From a bacterium (lineage in GTDB: Bacteria > Actinomycetota > Acidimicrobiia > Acidimicrobiales > Bin134), in contig JAPPMA010000072.1 in NCBI GenBank assembly GCA_028819295.1, forward strand, positions 1-59,761: a DNA stretch of 59,761 bases, written 5' to 3'. The translations under genes and the position numbers were made by a program. A model generated the notes under the pieces. That model did not search any database, had not been told where the DNA came from, and was given only the letters and a program-made list of their open reading frames with translations. Positions within the stretch are counted from its first letter, which is position 1, and every line of letters starts with the position of its first letter. This document shows positions 1 to 8,596 of this stretch, piece after piece.

Positions 1-1
1 C

Positions 2-2629
2 GCGACGGTGCAGTTCGGCGAGGGCTACCGGCTGAACAAGTTCAAGAGCTACGCCAGCGTCTACGTCGCCAACAACGACCTGCCGCCGCCGCCGCCGGTC
101 CAGCTCAAGCGCGTCTCCGACACGACGGCGACCGTCGCCTGGAAGCCCCAGGGCGACGGCACGACCTACACGGTCGTCTGGCACGAGTCCTTCACGGGCA
201 TCCCGGTGTTGACGGAAGTCACGACCACCGCGACCGAGTACCAGCTCACCGGCCTGGACCCGAAGTCGCACTACGTGGTCTCCGTTGCCGCCGGCATCAC
301 CCAGATCGACAAGATCAGCGTGACGACGCTCGCCGCCGGCGCGGCGCCGAAGACTTTCACGGTGGACTTCGAGACGCCCGCGCCCAACACGTCGCAGCCG
401 GTGATCAGCGTGACCGCCGACGGCAACGTGACCGAAGGCGCCGACGCCGACTTCACGGTGACGGCCAACCCGGCGCCGGCTGCGGACCTCGACGTGAGCG
501 TCACCGTGTTGCAGAGCGGCGACTACGGGATATCCATAGGACAGCAGACGGTGACCATCCCGACCGCGGGCTACGCCACGCTGACGGTGGCCACCACCAA
601 CGACGAGGTGGACGAGCCCGACGGATCGGTCACGGTCACCGTCGACGCCAGCGCCAGCCTCGACTACCGGGTGTCCTCGTCCCAGGGGACGGCCATCGTG
701 GTCGTGTCCGACGACGACGGCGGCTACACGGTCAACCAGGGAACGATCGCCAGGGTCAAAGAGCTGGCGTCGCAGACGCACAACGGCGCGGCCCACGTGA
801 ACCGCTGGAACCGGGTGCTGGTCGCATTCGGCGAGCACGACGGCACCGGCGTCACGGGCGGCCCGATGACCGCGGCGGAGGCGCAGGACATGGCCGACCG
901 GCACTCCAGCCCGGTGTGGGACCTGGTGGTCGCCGAGCTGACCGCGCTCGAAGCGGCCCCGCAACTGGCGCCGCCGCCGACCCCGGAGGTGAGCGTCACC
1001 GGCGCCTCAGGCGGCACCGAGGGCAGCCCCGTCACCTTCACGCTCAGCGCCAGCCCGGCCCCGGCGGCGGACCTGGCGGTGAGCGTCACCGTCGCCGCCA
1101 CCGGCGACTTCGGCTACGGGACGCTGCCCGCCAGCGTCACCATCCCGACCTCGGGCAGCGCCACAGTCACCATCGCCACTGCCGACGACGACGCCGACGA
1201 GCCCGACGGCACCGTCACCCTCACCGTCGACCCCGGCAGCGGCTACACCGTCGGCGCGCTGTCGTCGCAGACCGCCGACGTCGCCGACGACGACGCTCCC
1301 GCGGGCCACACCGTCGACCCCGACGTGGTCGCCAAAGTGCAAAACCTCGCCGCCCAGACCCAGCACGGCACCGCCCACGTGAACCGCTGGAACCGGGTGC
1401 TGGTCGCATTCGGCGAGCACGACGGCACCGGCGTCACCGGCGGCGCCATGACCGCCGCCCAAGCCCAGCAGATGGCCGACACCCACTCCAGCCCCGTCTG
1501 GGACGAGGTCGTCGCCGAGCTCACCGCGCTCGAGACAGCCGCGCTCCAGACACCGCCCCCGCCGCCGCCGACGCCTGAGGTGAGCATCGCCGCGGGCAGC
1601 GGCGTCACCGAGGGCGGCACGGCCAGCTTCACCGTCAGCGCCAGCCCGGCCCCGTCCTCGAACCTGGACGTGAGCGTCACGGTGTCGCAGAGCGGCGACT
1701 ACGGCGCCACCACTGGCACGCGCACCGTCACCATCCCCACATCGGGCAGCGCCACGGTCACCGTCGCCACCGCCGACGACTCCGCCGACGAGCCCGACGG
1801 GTCGGTCACCGCTGCCGTGGCCGCCGGCAGCGGCTACACGGTGTCGGCCACCCAGGGCGCGGCCACGGTCACCGTGGCCGACGACGACGACCCGCCGCCG
1901 GTGGTTCCGGTGGTGAGCATCGCCGCGGGCAGCGGCGTCACCGAGGGCGGCACGGCCAGCTTCACGCTCAGCGCCAGCCCGGCCCCGTCCTCGAACCTGG
2001 ACGTGAGCGTCACGGTGTCGCAGAGCGGCGACTACGGCGCCACCACCGGCACGCGCACCGTCACCATCCCCACATCGGGCAGCGCCACGGTCACGGTCGC
2101 CACCGCCGACGACTCCGCCGACGAGCCCGACGGGTCGGTCACGGTGACGCTCAACACCGGCAGCGGCTACACCGGCAGCGGCACAGCCACCGTCACCGTC
2201 GCCGACGACGACAACCCGCCGCCGCCCCCACCGCCGCCACCCCCACCCCCACCGCCGCCACCGCCGCCACCACCCCCGCCGCCGCCGGTCGAACAAGACC
2301 AGCCCGACGGGCCCGACCAAGTGCCGCTGACCGCCTGCGCCGGCCGCCCGACGCTTTTGATCAGCAGCCCCACCGCCAGCCGCAGCGACGCCACCGTCGA
2401 CTTCGATGTCAGCCTTAGCTGCATCCCCGCCAGCCGCCCGATCATCCTCCTCACCCCGCTGCGCGACGGCAACCTCGGCCGGAACATCTTCGTGAACCTC
2501 TCAGCCGACCAGACATCGACCACCGTCACCGTCGCCATCGGCACAGAACAACAACTCGGCCTCGTCCTCGCCTGGAGCAGCGGCCTCGCCAACTACCAGG
2601 CCCAAGGCGACGTCGCCTACACCGACTAA
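2..2629 (+). CDS. Secreted-type Fn3/Calx-beta repeat protein, 5' end outside the window
   Basis: The frame is open to the left edge with no stop, so the true N-terminus is missing and the GTG at 8 is probably internal. Order of parts by nucleotide: Fn3-like domain (about 90-325); Calx-beta 1 (about 400-720); a ~75-residue helical-looking module with the core VNRWNRVLVAFGEHDG (721-955); Calx-beta 2 (985-1290); a second module (1306-1540); Calx-beta 3 and 4 (1576-2215), nearly identical to each other; a run of about 25 prolines (2216-2286); and a C-terminal ~100-residue domain starting near LTACAGRPTLL. Calx-beta and Fn3 domains are extracellular adhesion or matrix folds that often bind calcium, so a surface or secreted role is inferred. 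The C-terminal domain reappears at 8371-8559 in the second locus. No catalytic domain is visible. Confidence 0.85.
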   Translation, partial: ATVQFGEGYRLNKFKSYASVYVANNDLPPPPPVQLKRVSDTTATVAWKPQGDGTTYTVVWHESFTGIPVLTEVTTTATEYQLTGLDPKSHYVVSVAAGITQIDKISVTTLAAGAAPKTFTVDFETPAPNTSQPVISVTADGNVTEGADADFTVTANPAPAADLDVSVTVLQSGDYGISIGQQTVTIPTAGYATLTVATTNDEVDEPDGSVTVTVDASASLDYRVSSSQGTAIVVVSDDDGGYTVNQGTIARVKELASQTHNGAAHVNRWNRVLVAFGEHDGTGVTGGPMTAAEAQDMADRHSSPVWDLVVAELTALEAAPQLAPPPTPEVSVTGASGGTEGSPVTFTLSASPAPAADLAVSVTVAATGDFGYGTLPASVTIPTSGSATVTIATADDDADEPDGTVTLTVDPGSGYTVGALSSQTADVADDDAPAGHTVDPDVVAKVQNLAAQTQHGTAHVNRWNRVLVAFGEHDGTGVTGGAMTAAQAQQMADTHSSPVWDEVVAELTALETAALQTPPPPPPTPEVSIAAGSGVTEGGTASFTVSASPAPSSNLDVSVTVSQSGDYGATTGTRTVTIPTSGSATVTVATADDSADEPDGSVTAAVAAGSGYTVSATQGAATVTVADDDDPPPVVPVVSIAAGSGVTEGGTASFTLSASPAPSSNLDVSVTVSQSGDYGATTGTRTVTIPTSGSATVTVATADDSADEPDGSVTVTLNTGSGYTGSGTATVTVADDDNPPPPPPPPPPPPPPPPPPPPPPPPVEQDQPDGPDQVPLTACAGRPTLLISSPTASRSDATVDFDVSLSCIPASRPIILLTPLRDGNLGRNIFVNLSADQTSTTVTVAIGTEQQLGLVLAWSSGLANYQAQGDVAYTD
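1580..2143 (+). repeat. Near-identical tandem Calx-beta coding repeats
   Basis: Two direct copies, 1580-1810 and 1913-2143, lie exactly 333 bp apart and differ at only a few positions over about 231 bp. Each encodes most of a Calx-beta domain starting VSIAAGSGVTEGGTASFT. The near identity at DNA level, including third codon positions, points to recent duplication or ongoing gene conversion. Confidence 0.9.
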
Positions 2630-2697
2630 CCCCAAAACACCACGAGCAGCCCGGGCCACAGCCCAAACCGCTCACCGCAGACCAAAAACCTGATCGG

Positions 2698-3714
2698 TCA
2701 GGCTTGGTCGAGGGATCGGGCTGCGTCAACCGCTTCGTCGAAGGTCGGCACCCGCCCCCAGACGGTCGCTTCGACGGCCTGTGTGTAGCCGTCTCGGAGC
2801 GCGTCGTTGGCTGCGGTGCCGAGCCGGAACGCAGCGCTGTGCGCGTATCCGCCGTTGGGGCGCGCCACCGGTTCCCTGATCTGACCCGCTGCGGCCTCCC
2901 ATAGGTCGGCGACGGAGTTGCGCACGCCGTCGGCGTGTTGTCGGTGTTGGGTTATTGCCCACAGGTCATAGAGGTCCCTGCCACGCGCGACCAAGCCCTC
3001 GAGGTCGTCGCGTGCAGCTCGCCGGTTCAGTGCGTCGAGCTTGTTGATGGCGGTGATCATCGGGCGCACGCACGGGACCGAGAACCCGCCGAGCTCGGGG
3101 AACTCCTCGAGCAGGTCGGCGGCGTGCTGCCCGATGAACGAATGCACGACTCGGGGCACTACTGCTGCGTCGAATGCTGCGTCGAAGCCGTGCTGGGGGA
3201 CGGTCTCCATCTTCAGGTACCCCGAGTGGCCGTCAAGGTCGATTCTGGTCACCTTGACGTTGCGTCCATGGGTCTCGTGATGAACCGCCTCGCACGCGTC
3301 GCACACAGCGTGCGCTACCTGTCCGCATGCCTTCTCGATGGCATTCTTGGACAACTTGGGGTTGTCCAGGAACAGCAGCCCGTCGATGTCCTCGGAATAC
3401 CGCTCGGTGATCCGCCACGCTGCGCTCAGCGCGGTGCCGCCGCCGAACCCCCACACGCCGATACGACGGTCCGGCGTGCGCGGTTTGACGGGCGGGAACA
3501 CGATCTCCCCGTGCTCGTCCAGCACCTTGTGGATGCCGTGCAAGCCCCGCACGATCCAATAGTCGTGAGCGACGCTGTTGGTCGGCAGCCCCAGATGCGC
3601 CGCTGTGTCGGCGACGGATCGTCGGAATCGCGCTCCTGACGCAGCGTACCCAGTGTGGCCCACCGGGTACGCCAATGGTGCGCCCGTTGGTCGCGAGTCT
3701 GCCAGCTCAGACAT
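2698..3714 (-). CDS. abiEii: AbiEii-family nucleotidyltransferase toxin
   Basis: Type IV toxin-antitoxin / abortive infection toxin. Known AbiEii proteins are nucleotidyltransferases that modify cellular RNA, with tRNA shown for homologues. The protein has 338 residues from the ATG at 3714, chosen because GGGAG sits a few bases upstream; the frame stays open to 3954 but that extension is low-complexity Ala/Ser-rich sequence. Visible family motifs are GFGGGTALSAAW (about 89-100) followed by ERYSEDID (about 104-111), the nucleotide-binding and metal-binding acidic motifs, and a NKLDALNRR segment further on. It lies downstream of the AbiEi-like antitoxin on the same strand, but with about 160 bp between them rather than the usual overlap. 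The stop faces the end of the upstream Calx-beta gene 68 bp away. Confidence 0.8.
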   Translation of the reverse strand: MSELADSRPTGAPLAYPVGHTGYAASGARFRRSVADTAAHLGLPTNSVAHDYWIVRGLHGIHKVLDEHGEIVFPPVKPRTPDRRIGVWGFGGGTALSAAWRITERYSEDIDGLLFLDNPKLSKNAIEKACGQVAHAVCDACEAVHHETHGRNVKVTRIDLDGHSGYLKMETVPQHGFDAAFDAAVVPRVVHSFIGQHAADLLEEFPELGGFSVPCVRPMITAINKLDALNRRAARDDLEGLVARGRDLYDLWAITQHRQHADGVRNSVADLWEAAAGQIREPVARPNGGYAHSAAFRLGTAANDALRDGYTQAVEATVWGRVPTFDEAVDAARSLDQA

Positions 3715-3875
3715 CAGCGCTCCCGATGCCGCTGCACGAGCGGCACCCGCGCCTGCCGTGTTTGCGCTCTCGGCCGCGGCTGCTTGTCGATGGCTGGGGA
3801 ACGGGCACGAATCTGCTCTGTTGCGGCAAGGCAGGCCGTCAGCGGTGTTCGTGGAGTTGCAGTGCGCCCGAGAGG

Positions 3876-4523
3876 TCACGAGGCTGCTGACAGGCCACCG
3901 CCCGCCGCTTCGGCTGCCTCGCTCATCCTTCGGTGAAACGCGGCCGGCTGGCACTGCTCGAACTCCGACACTCTCAGAACCTCATCAGCACGGACGGCGC
4001 CGAGCGCCATCCGTCGGATGCAGCTCCCGTCAGCAAGCGAGTCCAGTGCTCTGTCCCACGGGACGCACTCGAGGAGCCCATAGGCCCTGACCGCTTCCAT
4101 CAAGGTCACTTCTGCCCACGTCAGCGAGGCTCGCTCGCCGTTGGAGCGTCGTCGGAAACGGACGAACGGCCATGGCGATTCCGGAGTCCGCCCGAGCACT
4201 GCGAAGTCATAGCGGCACGGGATCTGCAAGGTCCAGCCGGTGCGGTGCAAAGCGAACGCCAGTGCGCCGCCGCCGCCGCCGCCAGCGAGCTTCAACGCCC
4301 CGTACGGCTCGCTGGCCAGAGGCGCTCGGCTTTCGTCTGCTGAATCCCATTGCTTCACATAGAACCCGTGCCGCTGCCGCTGCACAGGATGGTCTTCGTC
4401 TGCTGTGAGCCGCGACAGCAGCGGGCGCACGGCCGCGGGGTGGCCAGGCACTTCCGAGGCGAAGAAGAACTCACCGCCAGGCAGCGCGTCGATCCATTCT
4501 CTGGCTGCTGCTGTGCTGCTCAT
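3876..4523 (-). CDS. abiEi: AbiEi-like transcriptional regulator antitoxin
   Basis: Protein of 215 residues. Its N-terminus (REWIDALPGGEFFFASEV) has the winged-helix start typical of AbiEi / DUF6088-type antitoxins, in which a DNA-binding domain is followed by a less conserved C-terminal domain. In the family, AbiEi represses its own promoter through repeats and neutralises AbiEii. Here the gene precedes abiEii on the same strand. No Shine-Dalgarno sequence precedes the ATG at 4523. Instead a -10-like TAGAAT lies 6 nt upstream, so the mRNA is probably leaderless. An exact tandem 11-bp repeat overlaps the promoter and is a candidate operator. The family call rests on the N-terminal pattern and the neighbouring toxin; the C-terminal half alone would not be recognised. 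Confidence 0.65.
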   Translation of the reverse strand: MSSTAAAREWIDALPGGEFFFASEVPGHPAAVRPLLSRLTADEDHPVQRQRHGFYVKQWDSADESRAPLASEPYGALKLAGGGGGGALAFALHRTGWTLQIPCRYDFAVLGRTPESPWPFVRFRRRSNGERASLTWAEVTLMEAVRAYGLLECVPWDRALDSLADGSCIRRMALGAVRADEVLRVSEFEQCQPAAFHRRMSEAAEAAGGGLSAAS

Positions 4524-4529
4524 GGGAGC

Positions 4530-4558
4530 ATTCTACCGTCTTGCAATCGTCTTGCAAT
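4530..4558 (-). promoter_or_regulatory. abiE promoter with exact tandem 11-bp repeat
   Basis: Reading the minus strand, TTGCAA (4557-4552), a 16-nt spacer and TAGAAT (4535-4530) form a good sigma-70-type promoter, 6 nt before the abiEi ATG. The region between and over these boxes is an exact direct repeat of CGTCTTGCAAT (plus strand; 4537-4547 and 4548-4558). AbiEi proteins bind repeats in their own promoters, so this is a plausible operator. Confidence 0.6.
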
Positions 4559-4681
4559 GTTTCCGGTCAAACCTACTTGCGATTTCCACTATATCCATTA
4601 TGCGATTCGCGCCGCCTTCGTGGCCGCGGGCACAAGTGAGCCCATCGCCCGCCGCCGACTCCTATAACCTCGGTAGTTGTG

Positions 4682-4711
4682 TTGAAATTTTGTTCAATCC
4701 CATAATACAAT
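4682..4711 (+). promoter_or_regulatory. Putative promoter for the second Calx-beta gene
   Basis: TTGAAA (4682-4687), an 18-nt spacer and TACAAT (4706-4711) lie in an unusually AT-rich stretch of the 224-bp intergenic region 4524-4747, ahead of the gene starting at 4748. The -35 box overlaps a small inverted repeat (TTGAA/TTCAA, 4682-4697). Nothing else is visible in this gap apart from the abiE promoter on the other strand. Confidence 0.4.
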
Positions 4712-4747
4712 TCCTGGTACGCGCAGGCGGCGCGGAGTGACTAGAAA

Positions 4748-7700
4748 GTGGTTTGGATGAATCCCGAGTACCGAAATCCCCCTGAACTGTTTCCATCGCT
4801 GCTGAACGCTGGTGGCCGGATGAGGCCCCGACGCAGGGTGCTGCTGGGTGCTGGGGCGACCGTGGCGCTGGCGCTGCTGGCGGCCCTGATCCCGCCGTTC
4901 AAGCAGGCCGACGCGAGCGTCTACAACAGGGCCCTCGTCTTCCTCCACGCCGACGCCGATGCCTATACCGAGGGCCAGAACGCGCGTTTCAGAATACGGG
5001 CGATTCCGTACATGAACGGCGGCTCGTTCCCCGACCCGCTTACCATCAATTACCGAGTCAGTCAGGAAGGCGACTTCGTCGCCAGCAGCCATCTGGGCGA
5101 CAAGACCGCAATGGTCAGCCCTGGCTCAAATACGAAGAATATCTCCATCCCCATCACCGTCGACGATGTCAGCGAGGCCAACGGCAAGATCAAAGTGGAG
5201 CTGCTTCCGGGATCTGACTACAGAACCTCAGGCATTCGCAAGCAGGCGACTGTCCTTGTGCGCGACGACGATGCGTCGGCGGTGTCGTTCGGCGCGCCCG
5301 GCCTTGCTGTGGTGGAGGGTTCCGCAGACACCTTTCACGCGGTGTTGAATGTGGATCCGCCGCCGTATCAGGACATCACGGTGCGGGTGGAGACCGAGGA
5401 GGCGTTGTCGGGCCGCTGGAGCGCTGCCGAGGGCGGCGACTACACGGCTGCCACCATCGACGTGCCGGTTGCGGCCGGCGCGCGGAGCGCGACCGTCGAG
5501 TTCAGCGAAACCACGACCAGTGGCGTGACCATAGCCGACGACGATGCCAGTGAGGACTACGAGCACTTCAATCTGAGGCTTCGGAGCGGTTCGGGATACA
5601 AGGTCTCCGGCCAAGACTGGCTGCGGGTGACGATAATCGACGACGAGAGCCCGCCGCCGACACCGGAGGCCAATGCCGACGGCACCTACACGGTGCCCGC
5701 CGATTGGCCGCTGGTGCCTGAGGAGCTCCGAGACCGCGGCGGCGAGTTCCGGTTGCTGTTTTTGACCAATACCTGGAGCGATGCCACCTCCAGCAGTATC
5801 GCCACCTACGACGCGCACGTGCAGGAATCTGTCGCCGGGAGCCACGCCGGCGGCTCGCACGAGGCTATCAAGCCCTATGCCGATCTGTTCAAAGTGGTCG
5901 GGTCTACCGCCACGGTGGACGCGCGCGATCACATCGACGCCGGCCGCGACGCGCCGGTCTACTGGATGAACGGCCCGCGGGTGGCCCTGGACACAAGGGG
6001 ATTCTGGAGATCAAGCTGGGAGAACTGGGGGGCGCAGGACCGCAGGACAGCGGCCAGCGTCTCGGCTGGGGACCGCAGCACCCGCCACAACTGGCACTGG
6101 ACCGGAACCAACAACGACGGGACCAAGAACGCCAATGCTCTGGGCACCAGCGGAAACGTCAGGCGGGGACGTTTCTGGGCGGGGAGCGGACACACCGGCC
6201 CCATCAGCTACACCTCTGCCTCGCGAACCAATGAGAACTCGTTGTTGGGCATCTCGCCGGTATTCAGGGTGAAGAAGCGGCCGCGCCTGGAGATCGACAC
6301 CTCCGGGATGCGTGCCGGGCTTCTCGGCGACAGGGGAGCGAAGCAGATGCTGGTGGTGGAGGAGCCCGCCGCCTGTGCTTCGGCTTCCAACGATGTGAGC
6401 GAGCTGGGAGGGGTCTCACACGCCTCGGACTTGGCCACCTACCGGGTGCGATTGTATTCCGACCCCGGAGGCCGCGCCCCGATGTGGGTCTACAACCCCA
6501 AGTACGCCGTGTACCGGCAGGGGAGCCTTGCAACAGGGCCGATGGAGACCCGGAAGGAGATCTTCAGACCGGAGCATGTATATAGCGTCTTCTATCGAAA
6601 CGGGCTGACGCTTCGGCCGTCGGGGCAGCCCACCACCTATTCGGTATCGGGGGGACCGCCCAACGAGACCGGGATCTTCAACCTGTACTTCGACTCGAGC
6701 AACTGGGACCAGTGGCAGACGATCAGCCTCAACATCCACTGCGCCGACCATGAGGACCACGAGGCGTACATAGTCCAGCACAAGCTGACGCTGCCCGGCG
6801 ACCGCATCCGCGGGCGCGATCGCCAGCACCGAGGGATCACCTGGGACTACTCCACCTGGCACGACGTGCGCGTCAAGGTGGTCGACACGAAGTCATCGCA
6901 GCGACCTGCCGACCTGAGCGTAGAAACCGCTTATACAGGTACTCTGATAGCTCAAGCGGGCGACAGCTTCAGCAAGAAGTGCGACGGACGCGACCCCGGG
7001 AGTGAATGCAGGTACTACTTCAATATCCATTGGTACTGGCACACTCCCGGTGGCCTTGATCCGCGCAACGATCTGCTCGACGCCACCGAGCACTTCTCGG
7101 AGTTCCAGATCAAGGTGGAGGGCGACAACAGCCTTTCTCCGGTGCTGCCGACGTACGTTTACAGGAAGAATCCGGCCCGGGTGAGGGACAATGACGGTGC
7201 GGTCAATCAGATCCCCTACAAGGCCGGCTTCAGGCGCACCGGGCTGAAAACCACCGTGGGTTCGCTTGCCAACCCAGGCGACCCCGTCTATCGGATCACG
7301 ATCACGCCGGTCACCATTCGCTACGAGGAAGTGACGGGCGAAGCGAAAACAATCTGCATCCAGCTGCAATCGTCGTCCGTCGCGCCGGCGAGCAAGCACA
7401 GCGCAGTGGTGGATTGCAGCCTGTTCACCCCTCCGCCAACCCCGCCGCCCCTGCTCAAGGTGGGGTTCTCGCCACCCGACACGGAGGTTTTGGATCCCCC
7501 TGAGATCGACGGCGGTGGCGACGGCGGCGACGACGATGCGTCGCCCCACGCCGACTATCAGACGGTGGTGGACCTCCTCATCGAGGCGCGGGACAATCCC
7601 TCGAACGCGCTAATGCGGGGCAATGCCGCCCACATCCGCAAATTGAACAGCGTCCTGGCCGCGATCGGCTACACCACCTCCGTGCAGGCGATGGACGCTT

Positions 7701-8374
7701 CGCAGATCCACTCCAACGCGGCCCAGTGGCCCGACAGCCCGTTCAAGGCGGCCTCCGACTACCTGAGAAGCCAGGAGCAGCAGGCGCAGCAACAGCAGAG
7801 ACCGGAGGTCAGGGTCACCGGCGGCGGTGACATCACCGAGGGCGACGACGCCACCTTCACTGTGACGGCCAGCCCAGCACCTGCTGCGGACTTGGCGGTG
7901 AGCGTCACAGTAAGCACCAGCGGCGACTACGGCGCGGTCGCCGGTCAGCGGACGGTAACGGTCCCCACCACGGGCAGCGCCACCTTGACGGTGTCCACGA
8001 CCGACGATGACGCAGACGAGTCCGGCGGGTCGGTCACCGCGGCAGTCGACGCGGGAACCGACTACACGGTCTCCGCGACCCAGGGCGCTGCCACCGTCGC
8101 CGTGGCCGACGACGACGATGCCGCGCCGGTGGGATACACAGTCGACGCGGCGGTGGTCGCCAAGGTGCAGAACCTCGCCGCCCAGACCCAGCACGGCACC
8201 ACCCACGTGAACCGCTGGAACCGCGTGCTGGTCGCGTTCGGCGAGCACGACGGCATCGGGGTGACGGGTGGCGCGATGACTGCTGCCCAGGCCCAGCAGA
8301 TGGCGAACACCCACAGCAGCCCGGTGTGGGACGAGGTTGTGGCCGAGCTCACCGCGCTGGAGGCCGCCCGATGA
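4748..8374 (+). CDS. Large exported Calx-beta multidomain protein, C-terminally truncated
   Basis: Protein of 1208 residues. GGAG lies 10 nt before the GTG at 4748; ATGs at 4757 and 4820 are alternatives. The segment RPRRRVLLGAGATVALALL (about 26-44) is a signal sequence, possibly Tat-like. Two divergent Calx-beta-like domains follow (about 50-160 and 175-300). Next is a ~200-residue domain beginning YTVPADWPLVPEEL and ending near SPVFRVKK, a recurring but uncharacterised domain of secreted proteins, and then a ~350-residue region I do not recognise. A degenerate copy of the ~75-residue module follows (about 934-1015), then a Gln-rich stretch, a Calx-beta domain and a well-conserved module copy ending at the stop. 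Compared with the first gene, the polyproline linker and C-terminal domain are missing from this frame; the latter continues in another frame at 8371. Probably cell-surface; function unknown. Confidence 0.8.
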   Translation: MVWMNPEYRNPPELFPSLLNAGGRMRPRRRVLLGAGATVALALLAALIPPFKQADASVYNRALVFLHADADAYTEGQNARFRIRAIPYMNGGSFPDPLTINYRVSQEGDFVASSHLGDKTAMVSPGSNTKNISIPITVDDVSEANGKIKVELLPGSDYRTSGIRKQATVLVRDDDASAVSFGAPGLAVVEGSADTFHAVLNVDPPPYQDITVRVETEEALSGRWSAAEGGDYTAATIDVPVAAGARSATVEFSETTTSGVTIADDDASEDYEHFNLRLRSGSGYKVSGQDWLRVTIIDDESPPPTPEANADGTYTVPADWPLVPEELRDRGGEFRLLFLTNTWSDATSSSIATYDAHVQESVAGSHAGGSHEAIKPYADLFKVVGSTATVDARDHIDAGRDAPVYWMNGPRVALDTRGFWRSSWENWGAQDRRTAASVSAGDRSTRHNWHWTGTNNDGTKNANALGTSGNVRRGRFWAGSGHTGPISYTSASRTNENSLLGISPVFRVKKRPRLEIDTSGMRAGLLGDRGAKQMLVVEEPAACASASNDVSELGGVSHASDLATYRVRLYSDPGGRAPMWVYNPKYAVYRQGSLATGPMETRKEIFRPEHVYSVFYRNGLTLRPSGQPTTYSVSGGPPNETGIFNLYFDSSNWDQWQTISLNIHCADHEDHEAYIVQHKLTLPGDRIRGRDRQHRGITWDYSTWHDVRVKVVDTKSSQRPADLSVETAYTGTLIAQAGDSFSKKCDGRDPGSECRYYFNIHWYWHTPGGLDPRNDLLDATEHFSEFQIKVEGDNSLSPVLPTYVYRKNPARVRDNDGAVNQIPYKAGFRRTGLKTTVGSLANPGDPVYRITITPVTIRYEEVTGEAKTICIQLQSSSVAPASKHSAVVDCSLFTPPPTPPPLLKVGFSPPDTEVLDPPEIDGGGDGGDDDASPHADYQTVVDLLIEARDNPSNALMRGNAAHIRKLNSVLAAIGYTTSVQAMDASQIHSNAAQWPDSPFKAASDYLRSQEQQAQQQQRPEVRVTGGGDITEGDDATFTVTASPAPAADLAVSVTVSTSGDYGAVAGQRTVTVPTTGSATLTVSTTDDDADESGGSVTAAVDAGTDYTVSATQGAATVAVADDDDAAPVGYTVDAAVVAKVQNLAAQTQHGTTHVNRWNRVLVAFGEHDGIGVTGGAMTAAQAQQMANTHSSPVWDEVVAELTALEAAR

Positions 8375-8559
8375 TCCTCTTGACCCCGGTGCGCGATGGC
8401 GAAATCGGCGAGAACATGTTCGTGGACCTCTCGGCCGAGCAGACCTCGACCACAGTCACCGTGACCATCGGCACCGAGAACCAGCTAGGCCTCGCCCTCG
8501 GCTGGAACACAGGACTCGCCAACCCCCAAGCGCAAGGAGACGTCAACTTCACCGACTAA
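8371..8559 (+). pseudogene. Detached C-terminal domain of the Calx-beta protein
   Basis: The 62 codons from ATG 8371 (MILLTPVRDGE...) match the end of the first Calx-beta protein (IILLTPLRDGN... to its stop) almost residue for residue, and the sequence after the stop (taacccca) is also shared. The ATG overlaps the TGA of the preceding gene (ATGA at 8371-8374). The simplest reading is that a deletion between short matching sequences (GCCGCCCGAT) removed the Calx-beta/polyproline segment and shifted the frame. Translation by coupling at ATGA is possible, so it may still be made as a separate peptide. An assembly collapse in repetitive DNA is the main alternative. Confidence 0.65.
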
Positions 8560-8596
8560 CCCCAGAACGAGGGCGCAAGGCAACCGCGGAGACTGT

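Noticed and set aside
1007..2320. Arg/Gly-rich open frame opposite the Calx-beta gene
   Set aside because: Low-complexity shadow of the repeat-coding strand with no start signal and no recognisable domain.
3715..3954. 80-codon N-terminal extension of AbiEii
   Set aside because: Low-complexity Ala/Ser/Arg sequence overlapping abiEi; ATG 3714 has a proper GGGAG site and starts the family-like region.
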